Notes: a model not told the origin generated them from the letters alone. 64,000 nucleotides of DNA from Moraxellaceae bacterium (GCA_004173455.1 SECL01000012.1:1-64000), one strand, 5' to 3'; shown: positions 17,208 to 27,913, counted from the stretch's first letter. Translations and numbers: made by a program.

Positions 17208-18302
17208 TTATAAATCGCCAATTGCAACCAATGGCGCAATCACATCGGCATTTTGCGCGCGATGGCGCATAAAATGATCCATTAGTACAATGGCCAGCAT
17301 GGCTTCGGCAATCGGTGTGGCACGCACGCCCACGCAGGGGTCATGGCGACCCTTGGTAATCACATCGGTTGACTCGCCCTGCAAGTTAATGGTTTTCCCG
17401 GGTGTGGTAATACTGGCAGTCGGTTTAAGCGCAATCGCCACCCGAATGGTTTGTCCGCTGGAAATACCGCCCAAAATACCGCCCGCATGATTGGCCGTGA
17501 AACCATCCGGGGTTAACTCATCACGCGACTCATGGCCAAACTGGCCTGCAACAGCAAAGCCATCACCAATTTCCACACCTTTAACTGCATTAATGCTCAT
17601 CATGGCATGCGCAATATCGGCATCCAGACGGTCAAATACCGGCTCGCCCAAGCCCACAGGTACGTGTTCGGCCAGAATTTCAAGCCGTGCGCCACAGCTG
17701 GTGCCATCACGGCGCAGGCTAGTCACCAGCGCCTCAAAGCGTGCCACGGCATCGGCATCACCACAGAAAAACGGATTGTTCGGCACTTCGTCCCAGTCTA
17801 GCTTATGAGCAAATTCATTGCCGATTTGCGTAACGTGACCCCGAATTTTTACACCAAATTTTTCAAATAAATATTTTTTGGCAATGGCACCAGCAGCAAC
17901 CCGCATGGCCGTTTCCCGCGCACTAGAGCGGCCACCACCGCGATAGTCGCGAAAACCATATTTCTGGGTATAGGTATAGTCGGCATGACCCGGGCGAAAA
18001 GTCTGTGCAATGTTGCCATAATCCTTAGATTTCTGGTCGGTATTGCGAATCAGCAAACCAATCGGCGTGCCTGTAGTTTTGCCTTCAAACACCCCGGAAA
18101 TGATTTCAACCACATCTTCTTCCTTGCGCTGGGTGGCAAAGCTGGATGTGCCCGGCTTACGACGATCCAAATCAATTTGCAGATCAGCCTCATTAAGTTC
18201 CATGCCCGGTGGTACACCATCCACAATGGCCATTAAGCCCGGCCCATGTGACTCACCGCAGGTTGTCACGCGGAACAATTGACCAATACTATTTCCTGCC
18301 AT
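17208..18302 (-). CDS. aroC: Chorismate synthase
   Basis: AroC eliminates phosphate from EPSP to give chorismate, the end of the shikimate pathway, using reduced FMN. All three family signatures are present in the 364-residue protein: [18 protein letters not shown] near the N-terminus, [20 protein letters not shown], and [17 protein letters not shown] near the C-terminus. ATG 18302 has AGGAGC nine bases upstream. It lies 16 bases after prmB, the common gammaproteobacterial prmB-aroC arrangement. Confidence 0.98.
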   Translation of the reverse strand: MAGNSIGQLFRVTTCGESHGPGLMAIVDGVPPGMELNEADLQIDLDRRKPGTSSFATQRKEEDVVEIISGVFEGKTTGTPIGLLIRNTDQKSKDYGNIAQTFRPGHADYTYTQKYGFRDYRGGGRSSARETAMRVAAGAIAKKYLFEKFGVKIRGHVTQIGNEFAHKLDWDEVPNNPFFCGDADAVARFEALVTSLRRDGTSCGARLEILAEHVPVGLGEPVFDRLDADIAHAMMSINAVKGVEIGDGFAVAGQFGHESRDELTPDGFTANHAGGILGGISSGQTIRVAIALKPTASITTPGKTINLQGESTDVITKGRHDPCVGVRATPIAEAMLAIVLMDHFMRHRAQNADVIAPLVAIGDL

Positions 18303-18318
18303 GGTTTATTGCTCCTGA

Positions 18319-19329
18319 CTAGGCGTCTAATGCAGCTTTGAATTCGGCCTGATGCTGGCGGCATTGCTGTGCAGTGAGCGCAAACACACCTGCACCGCCA
18401 CGGTTAAAGTGCAACCAGTGAAATTTTATTTTTGGAAATGCCTGACGCAATGCCCACTCACTATTACCCACCTCAATGACCAGCAGGCCATCATCGCTTA
18501 AATAATCAGCGGCCTGCACCAGAATATGCCGTACCAGATCCAAGCCATCGCGGCCAGCAGCAAGTGCCAGTTCAGGCTCATGCAAAAATTCCTGCGGCAA
18601 GTCAGCCATGTCTGAGGCATCCACATAAGGCGGATTGCTAATAATCAAATCATACTGGCGCTGAGCCGGAATTTTTTCCAGCAAGTTGGATTCAATCAGG
18701 GAAACCTGATCTTCCTTAGTGTGATAATCCACATTAATGGCCGCCACTTCCAGCGCATCACGCGAAATATCCACCGCGTCCACTGTGGCATCCGGAAAGG
18801 CATACGCCAAGGCAATCGCGATACAGCCAGAACCGGTACACAAGTCCAGCATGCGGGTGGGTTCAATCGGGTGATCCGTATGTGGCAACTGGTTAACGCC
18901 GCCTTGGGCATTGGCCAATCCATTGCTAAAAAATGGGTTAAACTGGTTTTCAATCAGCTCGGCAACCGGCGAACGGGGAATCAGCACACGCTCATCGACA
19001 TAATACGGCTGACCGGCAAAATAAGATAAATTGAGCAAATAGCCCAGCGGCATACGCTGGTTAATGCGCTTTTCCAACACCTCAATAACGCGCTGTTTTT
19101 CTGAGGGCAGTAGTTTGGCATCCAGAATTTGCTCATCGGCAGACCATTCCAGCGACAGGCTTTGCAGTACCATGGCGGCGCTTTCGGCAAAAAAATCTTC
19201 CGTGCCCTGCCCCAGATGCACTTCATGGCTACGCAATGCGGTGACACCAAAACGGATAAAATCACGAATCGTCTGTAAATGCTGCACTGCCTCATTTAAT
19301 GTTTCTTGTTCGATGGTTAAATTATCCAC
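18319..19329 (-). CDS. prmB: Ribosomal protein L3 (uL3) glutamine N5-methyltransferase
   Basis: PrmB methylates a glutamine of ribosomal protein L3. The 336-residue protein has the N-terminal helical domain and a SAM-binding domain with LDLCTGSGCIAIALA (motif I), DAVDISRDAL and the catalytic NPPY within IISNPPYVDASDM, which positions the glutamine amide. The longer N-terminal extension and context with aroC favour PrmB over PrmC (HemK). The start is GTG 19329 with GAGG eight bases upstream. Confidence 0.94.
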   Translation of the reverse strand: MDNLTIEQETLNEAVQHLQTIRDFIRFGVTALRSHEVHLGQGTEDFFAESAAMVLQSLSLEWSADEQILDAKLLPSEKQRVIEVLEKRINQRMPLGYLLNLSYFAGQPYYVDERVLIPRSPVAELIENQFNPFFSNGLANAQGGVNQLPHTDHPIEPTRMLDLCTGSGCIAIALAYAFPDATVDAVDISRDALEVAAINVDYHTKEDQVSLIESNLLEKIPAQRQYDLIISNPPYVDASDMADLPQEFLHEPELALAAGRDGLDLVRHILVQAADYLSDDGLLVIEVGNSEWALRQAFPKIKFHWLHFNRGGAGVFALTAQQCRQHQAEFKAALDA

Positions 19330-19715
19330 GCACGCGCCTCAACAACCGCAAAAAAAGTGCGCCATTTTAACTGTTTTTGTACCACTAGCCTATCCTTTTT
19401 GCTTTTACAGCGTTTTTTTCGCAGGCTGATTAAAAGCACTGCAGAATGATTTTGAGCCTTTCACAAAATCGGCTATACTTTGCGCCTTTTAAACAGGCCA
19501 GCTTTTTTCTACTTGCTGCTGCTTGCGCTAGACTTGTGCAAAAATTTGCAGGATAAATCGGGCGGACTGTGGACAATCCGGTAGTTTGTCGCGACTGCTT
19601 GATGCTGTTTTATTTTACCGGGTTATTTCTCGGGCTGGTTTTACCGGTTAAATCAGGCTGTTAAGTTTACACAGTCTGGATTTTTATGTGTGGTTATTTG
19701 TCTGGGAGCTGTTTT
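19330..19715. other. Intergenic region between prmB and alaS
   Basis: A 386-base divergent region without a supported gene. It contains the candidate alaS promoter at 19452-19479, leaving a leader of more than 200 bases before alaS. I see short inverted segments in the leader (for example GGTAAAA runs around 19610-19650) but no convincing riboswitch or T-box. Confidence 0.5.
19452..19479 (+). promoter_or_regulatory. Candidate sigma-70 promoter of alaS
   Basis: TTGAGC (19452-19457) and TATACT (19474-19479) with a 16-base spacer. The -10 matches five of six consensus bases. Confidence 0.55.
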
Positions 19716-22373
19716 GTGAGCCGTGTAATGACATCGAACGAAATTCGTGAAGCGTTTTTGCGTTATTTTGAAACGCAAGGCCACACGCGGGTTGCCTCTA
19801 GTTCCCTGATTCCCGCCAATGACCCGACCCTGCTGTTTACCAATGCGGGCATGAATCAGTTCAAGGACTGCTTTTTGGGGCTGGACAAACGCGATTATGT
19901 ACGGGCGACTTCAAGCCAAAAATGCGTTCGGGCTGGCGGCAAGCATAACGATCTGGACAACGTCGGCTATACCGCACGTCACCACACATTCTTTGAAATG
20001 CTGGGCAATTTTTCCTTTGGTGATTACTTTAAGCAAGATGCCATTCATTTTGCATGGGAATTTTTAACCAGCAAAGACTGGCTGGCGATCCCGTCTGACC
20101 GCCTGTATGTCACGGTTTATGCTACCGATGACGAAGCCTTTGAGATCTGGAATAAGGATATTGGGCTAGCTGCCGAGCGCATTATTCGCATTGGTGACAA
20201 TAAAGGCGCACCGTATGCCTCGGATAACTTCTGGGCAATGGGTGACACCGGGCCATGTGGACCATGTACTGAAATTTTCTATGACCATGGCGCTGACATT
20301 GCTGGTGGTTTGCCGGGCACACCGGAAGAAGATGGCGACCGCTTCATTGAAATCTGGAACAATGTATTCATGCAGTTTAACCGTACGGCTGACGGTGTTT
20401 TGCATCCGCTGCCTGCGCCAAGCGTGGATACCGGCATGGGTCTGGAGCGTATTAGCGCCGTGATGCAACATGTGCATTCCAACTATGAAATTGACCTGTT
20501 CCAGCACTTGATTAAATCTGCCGCGCAAATTATTGGTATTGAGAATCAGAACCAGCCATCCTTGCGTGTACTGGCTGACCATGCCCGCTCCTGCTCGTTT
20601 TTAATTGCAGATGGGGTAAATCCGAGCAATGAAGGCCGTGGCTATGTGTTGCGCCGGATCATTCGCCGTGCGGTACGCCATGGTAACAAGCTGGGTGCAA
20701 CAGGCAGCTTTTTTCACAAGATGGTGCAACCCCTCATTGATGTGATGGGTGACGCTTATCCTGAGCTGGTCAAGCGTCGTGAGGTGGTTGAAGCCACTTT
20801 GCTGAAAGAAGAAGAACAATTTGCCCGGACACTGGAGCAAGGTTTAAAGCTACTGGAAACTGAACTGGCACAGCTACAGAGCAATACTATTGCAGGTGCA
20901 ACTGTATTTAAACTATACGACACCTATGGTTTTCCGGTTGATTTAACCGCAGACATTGCCCGCGAACGTAATCTGACTATTGATGAAGCCGGTTTTGAAG
21001 CTGAAATGGCTCAGCAGCGCCAGCGTGCCCGTGATGCTGGCAAGTTCAATATTGATTACAACAGCATTGTTAAGGTCGATCAGGAATCAGTTTTCCACGG
21101 CTATACCGACACACAAGGTCAAGGCAATATCGTTGCGCTGTACAAAGACGGTCAGGCGGTTGATGCCTTGCATGAAGGTGATGAAGGCCTGATTGTGCTG
21201 GATCAAACCCCATTTTATGCTGAAAGCGGTGGTCAGGTAGGCGACACCGGCTTGCTGACTGCTGAAAATGGTATTTTTGAAGTTCAGGATACCAAAAAAT
21301 CAGGCTCAGCCATTGTGCATCAGGGTCTGGTCACCATGGGCAGCGTGCAGGTTGCGCAAGCAGTACAGGCCACCGTTAAGGCGGATATGCGTGCAGCCAC
21401 TGCGCGCAATCACTCGGCCACTCACCTATTACATGCGGCTTTACGTCAGGTTTTGGGTGAGCATGTCACTCAGAAAGGTTCACTGGTATCGAGCAATGTA
21501 CTGCGTTTTGACTTTGCCAATGACCAGCCAGTGAGTTTTGAGCAATTACAGCATATTGAACGTCTGGTCAATGCAGAAGTGATTGCCAACACTCCTGTAT
21601 CGACCGAAGAACTGGACATTGAATCCGCCAAGAATAAAGGCGCGATGATGTTGTTTGGCGAAAAATATGGCGATAAAGTCCGTGTGCTGAGCATGGGCAG
21701 CCAAAAAGAAGACCGCCATTTTTCTATTGAGTTGTGTGGTGGTATTCACGTCAATCGTACTGGTGACATTGGCCTGTTCAAAATTGTTAGCGAAGGCGGA
21801 ATTGCTGCGGGTATTCGTCGGATTGAAGCCGTTACAGGTACTGCGGCACTGGGTGTTGTACAACAGGCAGATCAGCAATTGGCGCATATCAGCAGCTTAA
21901 TTAAAGCCCAGCGTGATCAGGTCTTTAGTCGTGTTGAAGCTCTGAACGACAATAATCGTTTGCTTGAAAAACAAATTGAGCGTTTAAACCAAAAGCTGGC
22001 ACATAGCCAAAGTGCTGAGCTGGTGGAAAAGGCGCAAGACATTGCCGGTATCAAAACCCTGATTGCAACGCTTGATCAAATGGATGGCAAAACCCTGCGT
22101 AATCTGCTGGATAGCGTGAAATCACGTTTGTCCGATGGTGTGATTGTGCTGGCTGCTACTGATGACGATAAGGTCAGCTTACTGGCTTCGGTTGGCAAAG
22201 ATCACACGACTCGCATTAAAGCTGGCGACATTATCAAGCACCTGACCCAGCAGCTTGGCGGCAAAGGTGGCGGCAAACCTGATCTGGCACAAGGTGGCGC
22301 GCCGCTTGCGCCTAACTATGCTGATGTCATGGGTAGTTTGCCGGACTGGCTGGCGACTCAAATGGCAGGTTAA
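19716..22373 (+). CDS. alaS: Alanyl-tRNA synthetase
   Basis: AlaS charges tRNA-Ala and clears mischarged Ser/Gly by its editing domain. The 885-residue product has the class II catalytic core ([29 protein letters not shown], motif 2 and 3), the editing domain with the zinc ligands HSATHLLH and CGGIHV, and the C-Ala oligomerisation domain with [14 protein letters not shown] 19716 is chosen because GGGAG lies seven bases before it; ATG 19728 ([10 protein letters not shown]) is the alternative that fits homologues and would give 881 residues. The open frame reaches back to 19686, but those residues have no homology and no ribosome binding site. Confidence 0.98.
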   Translation: MSRVMTSNEIREAFLRYFETQGHTRVASSSLIPANDPTLLFTNAGMNQFKDCFLGLDKRDYVRATSSQKCVRAGGKHNDLDNVGYTARHHTFFEMLGNFSFGDYFKQDAIHFAWEFLTSKDWLAIPSDRLYVTVYATDDEAFEIWNKDIGLAAERIIRIGDNKGAPYASDNFWAMGDTGPCGPCTEIFYDHGADIAGGLPGTPEEDGDRFIEIWNNVFMQFNRTADGVLHPLPAPSVDTGMGLERISAVMQHVHSNYEIDLFQHLIKSAAQIIGIENQNQPSLRVLADHARSCSFLIADGVNPSNEGRGYVLRRIIRRAVRHGNKLGATGSFFHKMVQPLIDVMGDAYPELVKRREVVEATLLKEEEQFARTLEQGLKLLETELAQLQSNTIAGATVFKLYDTYGFPVDLTADIARERNLTIDEAGFEAEMAQQRQRARDAGKFNIDYNSIVKVDQESVFHGYTDTQGQGNIVALYKDGQAVDALHEGDEGLIVLDQTPFYAESGGQVGDTGLLTAENGIFEVQDTKKSGSAIVHQGLVTMGSVQVAQAVQATVKADMRAATARNHSATHLLHAALRQVLGEHVTQKGSLVSSNVLRFDFANDQPVSFEQLQHIERLVNAEVIANTPVSTEELDIESAKNKGAMMLFGEKYGDKVRVLSMGSQKEDRHFSIELCGGIHVNRTGDIGLFKIVSEGGIAAGIRRIEAVTGTAALGVVQQADQQLAHISSLIKAQRDQVFSRVEALNDNNRLLEKQIERLNQKLAHSQSAELVEKAQDIAGIKTLIATLDQMDGKTLRNLLDSVKSRLSDGVIVLAATDDDKVSLLASVGKDHTTRIKAGDIIKHLTQQLGGKGGGKPDLAQGGAPLAPNYADVMGSLPDWLATQMAG

Positions 22374-22424
22374 TTCAGTAAATTACTTCAATTTTGGGCA
22401 AGTTAAAGTAATAAATTTTAGTCA

Positions 22425-22454
22425 GGGCAATCGATAATTTATCTATCATTGCCC
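22425..22454 (+). terminator. Hairpin after alaS
   Basis: GGGCAAT-GATA and TATC-ATTGCCC form an 11-bp stem with one bulged C, about 50 bases after the alaS stop. It lacks a proper T-tract, so termination here is uncertain. Confidence 0.45.
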
Positions 22455-22570
22455 ATTGTCTTTAAAAGTAATGTTTTTACAAGCAATTGATGAACGGTAT
22501 TATTCAGGCTTTTTTCATTGCGTTCATCAACATTGAAAAAGTTTGAATAATTGAATTAAATGGAATAATT

Positions 22571-23851
22571 ATGGCTTTAATTGTACAAAAATACGGCGGA
22601 ACTTCAATGGGGACTCCTGAGCGCATTTTAAATGTAGCTCGTCGGGTCAAACGCTGGCATGACCATGGTCATCGTGTGGTGGTGGTGGTGTCTGCCATGA
22701 GCGGCGAAACCAACCGCCTGCTGGGACTGGCAAAATCCATCACAGAAAATCCTGACCCGCGTGAGCTGGATCAGATGGTATCTACTGGTGAGCAAGTCAC
22801 TATTGCCATGCTGGCGATGGCGTTAAGATCCATTGATGTCGATGCCTGCTCTTACACGGGTCGTCAGGTCGGCATTCTGACTGACAGCTCGTTTAATAAA
22901 GCGCGCATTCAAAGTATTGATGCCGACTTAATGCACAAAGATTTAAACAGCGGCAAGGTACTGGTTGTTGCCGGTTTTCAGGGTGTAGATGAAGAAGGTC
23001 ATACCACCACATTGGGTCGTGGCGGTTCGGATACTACCGGTGTGGCGCTGGCTGCGGCGCTTAAAGCGGATGAATGCCAGATTTATACCGATGTGGATGG
23101 GGTTTATACCACCGACCCACGCGTTGCCCCTAAAGCCAAAAAACTGGATCGCATTACCTTTGAAGAAATGCTGGAAATGGCCAGTCTGGGTTCAAAAGTC
23201 CTGCAAATCCGCTCTGTAGAATTTGCGGGTAAATATCAGGTGCCGTTACGTGTCCTGTCCAGCTTTGATAATGACAATGATGGCGCCTTTGACGACGACT
23301 TTAAAAACAATGTTGGTACCTTAATCACCACTGAATCGGAACATACTATGGAACAGCCTATTATCTCTGGTATCGCCTTCAACCGTGACGAAGCAAAATT
23401 GACCATTCGCGGTGTCCCTGACCAGCCAGGTGTGGCATCACGCATCCTGTCGCCCATTGGTGAAGCCAACATTGAAATTGACATGATTGTGCAAAACATT
23501 GCAGCCGATGGCACCACCGACTTTACTTTCACCGTAAATCGCAGTGACTTTAAAAAAGCGTTAGGCCTACTAGAGCAGATTTCCAAAGATATTGGCGCGC
23601 GTGAAGTCGTGAGTGATGACAGTATTGTCAAGGTATCTATTGTCGGTGTGGGCATGCGCTCTCATGCTGGGGTCGCTAGCAAAATGTTTAGCGCACTGGC
23701 CAAAGAAGCCATTAATATCCAGATGATTTCTACTTCCGAGATTAAAATTTCGGTCGTGGTTGACGAAAAATATCTGGAACTGGCCGTTCGTAGCCTGCAT
23801 ACCGCGTTTGAACTGGATCGTGCGGTTGGCGAAAGCAGTGTTCGTGCCTAA
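22571..23851 (+). CDS. lysC: Aspartate kinase
   Basis: LysC phosphorylates aspartate, the entry step to lysine, threonine and methionine. The 426-residue protein starts with VQKYGGTSMG, the aspartokinase signature, has GRGGSDTTGVALAAAL and the nucleotide-binding YTDVDGVYTTDPR in the kinase domain, and two ACT domains in the C-terminal 170 residues (ISGIAFNRDEAKLTI; VSIVGVGMRSHAGVASKMF), which bind the feedback inhibitors. It is a monofunctional enzyme of the Pseudomonas/Acinetobacter type. The sequence around 23330 could hold an internal start for a beta subunit, but none is evident with a good ribosome binding site. csrA follows after 243 bases. Confidence 0.97.
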   Translation: MALIVQKYGGTSMGTPERILNVARRVKRWHDHGHRVVVVVSAMSGETNRLLGLAKSITENPDPRELDQMVSTGEQVTIAMLAMALRSIDVDACSYTGRQVGILTDSSFNKARIQSIDADLMHKDLNSGKVLVVAGFQGVDEEGHTTTLGRGGSDTTGVALAAALKADECQIYTDVDGVYTTDPRVAPKAKKLDRITFEEMLEMASLGSKVLQIRSVEFAGKYQVPLRVLSSFDNDNDGAFDDDFKNNVGTLITTESEHTMEQPIISGIAFNRDEAKLTIRGVPDQPGVASRILSPIGEANIEIDMIVQNIAADGTTDFTFTVNRSDFKKALGLLEQISKDIGAREVVSDDSIVKVSIVGVGMRSHAGVASKMFSALAKEAINIQMISTSEIKISVVVDEKYLELAVRSLHTAFELDRAVGESSVRA

Positions 23852-23898
23852 TCACGTTGGTCTATAAGCCCGGAATATTGCATAAAAGCATGCAGCAA

Positions 23899-23935
23899 AA
23901 GCAACTGTTTCATGTTAAATTGGTCACAGTTGCTT
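23899..23935 (+). repeat. Perfect 10-bp inverted repeat between lysC and csrA
   Basis: AAGCAACTGT (23899-23908) is matched by ACAGTTGCTT (23926-23935) with 17 bases between. There is no T-tract after it. It could be a lysC 3'-end structure or a regulatory element in the csrA upstream region. Confidence 0.5.
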
Positions 23936-24094
23936 GCAACAACTGCAAGAGCATTCCATGTAAAATAAGCGGAATATAAAAGCCACTGTTTGTTTTACAA
24001 AAAAATGTAGATAAGGCTATTCGGTAAAATAACTTTAAGCGATACTGATCATATAAATCAGCTATGCTGGAAAGATGGATACAAGGAGAAGAGA

Positions 24095-24334
24095 ATGCTT
24101 ATTCTGACTCGCCGCGTCGGGGAAACCCTGATGATTGGGGATGAAGTTAGCGTCACCGTGTTGGGCGTTAAAGGTAATCAGGTGCGTATTGGTGTCAATG
24201 CACCCAAAGAAGTGTCGGTACATCGCGAAGAGATTTACCAGCGTATTCAGCATGAGCGCGCTATGCATGAACATTTACAACATCTGGAACAGGATTATCA
24301 GCCCTCGTTTGATGACGACAGTTATAATCGCTAG
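24095..24334 (+). CDS. csrA: Carbon storage regulator CsrA/RsmA
   Basis: CsrA binds GGA motifs in mRNA leaders and controls translation and stability of many transcripts. The 79-residue protein has the complete core [16 protein letters not shown], with the RNA-binding residues of strand 1, and [12 protein letters not shown] with the second RNA-binding arginine-containing segment. It is longer than the 61-residue E. coli protein by an acidic/aromatic C-terminal tail, as in Moraxellaceae. ATG has a strong AAGGAGAAGAGA site. Its own leader contains GGA triplets near the ribosome binding site, consistent with autoregulation (inference). Position after lysC is typical of this group. Confidence 0.97.
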   Translation: MLILTRRVGETLMIGDEVSVTVLGVKGNQVRIGVNAPKEVSVHREEIYQRIQHERAMHEHLQHLEQDYQPSFDDDSYNR

Positions 24335-24386
24335 TTGATGAAAGTACTGATGTATCTCTGTTTAAGTGATTGAGCAGGTGATTGAT

Positions 24387-24410
24387 AAGCGGCTTAGGCC
24401 GCTTTTATTT
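24387..24410 (+). terminator. Rho-independent terminator of csrA
   Basis: AAGCGGC (24387-24393) pairs with GCCGCTT (24398-24404) around TTAG, followed by TTATTTT. It overlaps the 3' end of the convergent gene by a few bases. Confidence 0.82.
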
Positions 24411-25259
24411 TGGGCTTTGTTGAGTCATAAAGTCCAGCATGAGCGCCAACTGACTATTAAGCATGTTTAACCCTGTATGTGTCTTTATACCCAGACGATT
24501 TGCCAGTTGCAATAATGCAGTTTGTTCGGGCGCAATCACGCATTCAGCGACCAATGCACACTGTTTGATTATGTTTGATGGAAACGGCAATTCATCTTGC
24601 GACTGCATGCCCAGACTACTGGCATTAATGGCAATATCAAAGCCCTCTTGGAATGCTGCTGCATTTGCCTGACTTAATGGTACATCTATGAGGTTCTCAC
24701 CCGTCTCTCCCACAGTGACTTTAAATTCTGGATAGGCCAGCACCAGCTGATCTTTTAAAAATTCTGCTTTTTGACGACTACGATTATCAATTCGTAAGGA
24801 TTGACAACCGTGGCGCGCCAGTGCAAATGCAATCGCCGATGCAGCACCACCTGCTCCGCGCATTAGGCAATGACTGCCCTGCACGCGATATTCTGCAGCC
24901 AGTAAACCGGCAATAAAGCCTTCACCATCCAGAATATGGCCATGCAGCTTGCCAAACTGATCGCGATAAATCACATTAACTGCCCCAACCGCTTTTGCTT
25001 CAGGGGTTAGCTCATCTAGCAAAGCACAAATCGCCACCTTGTGCGGCATAGTAATGACTGCCCCACAAAAATTCTGCATATGACGTAAGCCACTTATCAC
25101 AGCATCTAAATTGCCACTACTGACGTGCATGGGAACCAGTACATAATCATCCTGCTTAGCTTGCTCAACCAGCAGTTGATTGATGCATGCTGGTGTTTTG
25201 GCCTGTGCTACAGGATCACCAATTAACGCCAGAATTCTGGTTTTGCCAGTAATAGTCAT
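24405..25259 (-). CDS. AroE paralogue: shikimate/quinate dehydrogenase-like protein
   Basis: The 284-residue protein has the shikimate dehydrogenase two-domain fold. The catalytic Lys-Asp pair is present (ITMPHK, about residues 69-74, and DGEGF), and the NADP domain has GAGGAASAIAFAL with NRSRQKA, which favours NADP(H). The N-terminal substrate loop reads GDPVAQAKTP where true AroE has GxPxxHSxSP, so both serines that bind the shikimate carboxylate are replaced or shifted. This points to a family paralogue with another substrate (quinate- or aromatic-type dehydrogenase-like), not the housekeeping AroE, which I would expect elsewhere. It stands alone, convergent with csrA. Confidence 0.8.
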   Translation of the reverse strand: MTITGKTRILALIGDPVAQAKTPACINQLLVEQAKQDDYVLVPMHVSSGNLDAVISGLRHMQNFCGAVITMPHKVAICALLDELTPEAKAVGAVNVIYRDQFGKLHGHILDGEGFIAGLLAAEYRVQGSHCLMRGAGGAASAIAFALARHGCQSLRIDNRSRQKAEFLKDQLVLAYPEFKVTVGETGENLIDVPLSQANAAAFQEGFDIAINASSLGMQSQDELPFPSNIIKQCALVAECVIAPEQTALLQLANRLGIKTHTGLNMLNSQLALMLDFMTQQSPK

Positions 25260-25720
25260 TTTAATTTACCCTATTAATTGGTTTTAGTTTAATTTTGATG
25301 GTAGCAGCTTGATTTTAAGTTATATTGCGGCTTTTCTTAAAATAGCTATCAGGGCTGTTATTTTAATCTGTAGTCCAACTCAAATATTAGCTTTTATTTA
25401 AAAATACATTATTTTTTACATGTTACGGCAGTTTCTCAAAAGCAAAGCGCAACAAATTATTTCATTAAAATGTTATATAAAACAATCAGCTAAGTTTATA
25501 TATTTTTTAAAAAACTTCTAAAAAACTCTCGACAATAAAACTGCTAAAATTCGTGGCTATTTTTTATGCTATACAATTTGCTCATGCATAACGGATTATG
25601 TCGCCCAGACTGGCTTACGGGCAGAATATGCGGTTAACAACGATAATCCGGGCAATGTAGGCAAGGCTTGCTTTAAGCAATCCTTAATGTTTTGTCGAAA
25701 ATGGATAAAAGGAATGAACG
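25260..25720. other. 461-bp AT-rich intergenic region
   Basis: Divergent region between the AroE paralogue and a small orphan gene. It is very AT-rich (notably 25380-25520) and presumably carries both promoters; a TATACA hexamer at about 25570 could be a -10. I see no supported ORF, RNA gene or strong hairpin. Confidence 0.5.
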
Positions 25721-25993
25721 ATGACAAGCAAACACTCCACACAGCATCGCCGTGATGCCATTATTGGAATTGATCCACTATTAAATGCTTATTTTATGTC
25801 ACTGGTGGAAGATGGTGAAGAAGTTGGCGATCCTCTGGTGTTTATCTTTCATGGTGAAGATGATAGCCCGTCAGCACAGGCACAGATCAAACGTGTTAAA
25901 TATTTAAAGGAATTATGGGTGCATGAAACCCGAAGCTTTGATGATATGGCGCGACTATATGGCTCAGCACCAATAATGGAATCACAGGTCTAG
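25721..25993 (+). CDS. Small acidic hypothetical protein
   Basis: A 90-residue protein preceded by a good ribosome binding site (AAAGGA eight bases before ATG) and followed by a clear terminator, so it is a real gene. It is cytosolic (no signal or membrane segment), acidic in the middle (VEDGEEVGDP, FHGEDDSPS) with a helical C-terminal half (AQIKRVKYLKELWVHETRSF). I do not recognise the family and cannot assign a role. The gene is monocistronic, convergent with rnhB. Confidence 0.78.
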   Translation: MTSKHSTQHRRDAIIGIDPLLNAYFMSLVEDGEEVGDPLVFIFHGEDDSPSAQAQIKRVKYLKELWVHETRSFDDMARLYGSAPIMESQV

Positions 25994-26021
25994 ACTGCGA
26001 ATCAAACCTTGCTGCTGCATC

Positions 26022-26051
26022 TAGCCTGCTCTCATCAGCAGGCTATTTTTC
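26022..26051 (+). terminator. Terminator between the orphan gene and rnhB
   Basis: TAGCCTGCT (26022-26030) pairs with AGCAGGCTA (26037-26045) around a 6-base loop, followed by TTTTT on the plus strand. Confidence 0.88.
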
Positions 26052-26066
26052 TAAAAGAAATTTTAT

Positions 26067-26729
26067 TTAATCCGATCTATCCTGTCCGTATTTTTTAACA
26101 GGGCCATAGCTTTTACGATGCTCTGGTAAAATACCGTGCGTTGCCATGGCTTCAAGATGCGCCTTGGTAGGATAACCCTTGTGCTTTGCAAAGCCATAGT
26201 GCGGATGCTGACGATCCAGCGCCTGTAACTGCCGGTCACGGGTGACTTTGGCCAGAATACTCGCTGCACCAATGCTATGCTCTAGGCCATCTCCCCCTAC
26301 AATTGCCTGACAGTTAATAGCGGTATCCGGACAACGGTTTCCATCAATCAAAGCCAAATTTGGTTTTATGATTAAACCTTCAATGGCGCGTTTCATGGCC
26401 AGCATGGTCGCGTGCAAAATATTCAATTCATCAATTTCTTCATGCGTGGCTTCTGCAATACACCACGCCAGTGCGTGCTGCTGAATCTGGTCAAATAATA
26501 GCTCGCGCTTTTTTTCTGACAGTTTTTTGGAGTCATTTAACCCGCTAATAGGATGATTAGGATCTAGAATCACTGCTGCGGTAACTACCGAACCAATGAG
26601 TGGCCCACGCCCGGCTTCATCGACACCTGCAACCAGTAATGAAGTATCAGGCAAGATTAATTCCGGGTTTAACACCGACCGCGCTAAAATTCGTGGTGGA
26701 TAATTGTTTTGATTAGCTAGTAGCGGCAT
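26067..26729 (-). CDS. rnhB: Ribonuclease HII
   Basis: RNase HII cuts at ribonucleotides embedded in DNA and degrades RNA in RNA-DNA hybrids. The 220-residue protein carries the catalytic [15 protein letters not shown] motif (Asp and Glu metal ligands), LNDSKKLS, and the remaining acidic residues in ALIDGNRC and [14 protein letters not shown]. The start ATG overlaps the lpxB stop by one base (TAATG), so the genes are translationally coupled, the common lpxB-rnhB order. Confidence 0.96.
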   Translation of the reverse strand: MPLLANQNNYPPRILARSVLNPELILPDTSLLVAGVDEAGRGPLIGSVVTAAVILDPNHPISGLNDSKKLSEKKRELLFDQIQQHALAWCIAEATHEEIDELNILHATMLAMKRAIEGLIIKPNLALIDGNRCPDTAINCQAIVGGDGLEHSIGAASILAKVTRDRQLQALDRQHPHYGFAKHKGYPTKAHLEAMATHGILPEHRKSYGPVKKYGQDRSD

Positions 26730-27913
26730 TATGTTTTATCCAGCAAGCCCAGCACAGCCACTGCCGGATTAATCGCTTGCTGTCCCTGTAATTGTCGATG
26801 AATGGCCGTTAGGGCGTTTTGCTGAATTTGACCCTTTGGCGTTTCCAGTAAAGCAATTGCCGCCTGATATACCTTATCCGGGGTCGCATCATACTGAATC
26901 AATTCTGGCACTATTTCACGATTGGCCAGAATATTGGGCAGTGATTTATACGGAATCCTGACCATAAAGCTGGCAATCAAATAAGTGAACCAGTGCAGTT
27001 TGTACACCACGACCATAGGGCGGCCAAACAATAGGCATTCCAGCGTCGCCGTGCCTGACGCCAGCAAAACCAGATCACTGGCCGCCATGACATCCCGTCC
27101 GACCTTACTCTTGCTTTCCTGCGCATGAATAACCTGTACAGCCTGACTGAACTGACTGGGATAACTGGCTAGAATCTGCTGGATTTGTTCAAAACGAGCC
27201 TGATTAATAGCAGGCACCAGAAACTTAAGGTCTGGCTGGGTTTGCAACAGCTTGAATGCACTATCAAACAGTAATGGGGCAAGCCGTGATACCTCGCCCG
27301 AGCGGCTACCCGGTAAAATACCTACGATGGTTTGAGCGGGATCAAGCCTCAATAATTGTTTAGACAAGGCCAGATCATGCTGGAGTGGAATTTCCTGTGC
27401 CAAAGGATGCCCTACAAACACAGCAGGCACCTGATGTTTTAAATAAAAATCCACTTCAAAGGGAAATAGGCACAACACCAGATCAACTGCGGCACGAATG
27501 CCATGCACACGTCCCTGCCGCCATGCCCATACCGACGGGCTGACATACTGCACTGTTTTAATACCCAATGGCTTGAGCTGGCTAGACAAGCGCAGGTTAA
27601 AATCGGGGGCATCAATACCAACAAAAATATCGACAGGGTTATTTTTCCAGCGGGCAACCAGATCATCACGGATAGCAAACAGCTCTTTGAGTCGTCCCAT
27701 TACCTCGACTAATCCCATCACTGCCAGCCTTTCCATAGGATAAATGCTATCAAAGCCTTCTGCTATCATTTGCGGGCCACCGATACCCTCAAAGCTGGCC
27801 ACAATACCCTGTGCCTTAAAAGCACGTATAAGTGCAACGCCTAGCGTATCCCCTGACACTTCACCCACCACGATACCAATTCGTAAAGGTTTACCATGTG
27901 GTTGATGTGGCAT
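26729..27913 (-). CDS. lpxB: Lipid-A-disaccharide synthase
   Basis: LpxB joins UDP-2,3-diacylglucosamine and lipid X to the lipid A disaccharide at the inner membrane. The GT19 family motifs are clear: [54 protein letters not shown] and [14 protein letters not shown] 27913 (MPHQPHGK) aligns with the family N-terminus and has GGAA 10 bases upstream; ATG 27928 and GTG 27991 are further options that add a Gln/Ser-rich extension without homology. Length from 27913 is 394 residues, near the usual 380-390. lpxA and fabZ, common partners, are not next to it. Confidence 0.95.
   Translation of the reverse strand: MPHQPHGKPLRIGIVVGEVSGDTLGVALIRAFKAQGIVASFEGIGGPQMIAEGFDSIYPMERLAVMGLVEVMGRLKELFAIRDDLVARWKNNPVDIFVGIDAPDFNLRLSSQLKPLGIKTVQYVSPSVWAWRQGRVHGIRAAVDLVLCLFPFEVDFYLKHQVPAVFVGHPLAQEIPLQHDLALSKQLLRLDPAQTIVGILPGSRSGEVSRLAPLLFDSAFKLLQTQPDLKFLVPAINQARFEQIQQILASYPSQFSQAVQVIHAQESKSKVGRDVMAASDLVLLASGTATLECLLFGRPMVVVYKLHWFTYLIASFMVRIPYKSLPNILANREIVPELIQYDATPDKVYQAAIALLETPKGQIQQNALTAIHRQLQGQQAINPAVAVLGLLDKT

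Noticed and set aside
19686-19715. N-terminal extension of AlaS to ATG 19686
   Set aside because: No ribosome binding site, and the residues do not match AlaS N-termini; GTG 19716 or ATG 19728 is preferred.
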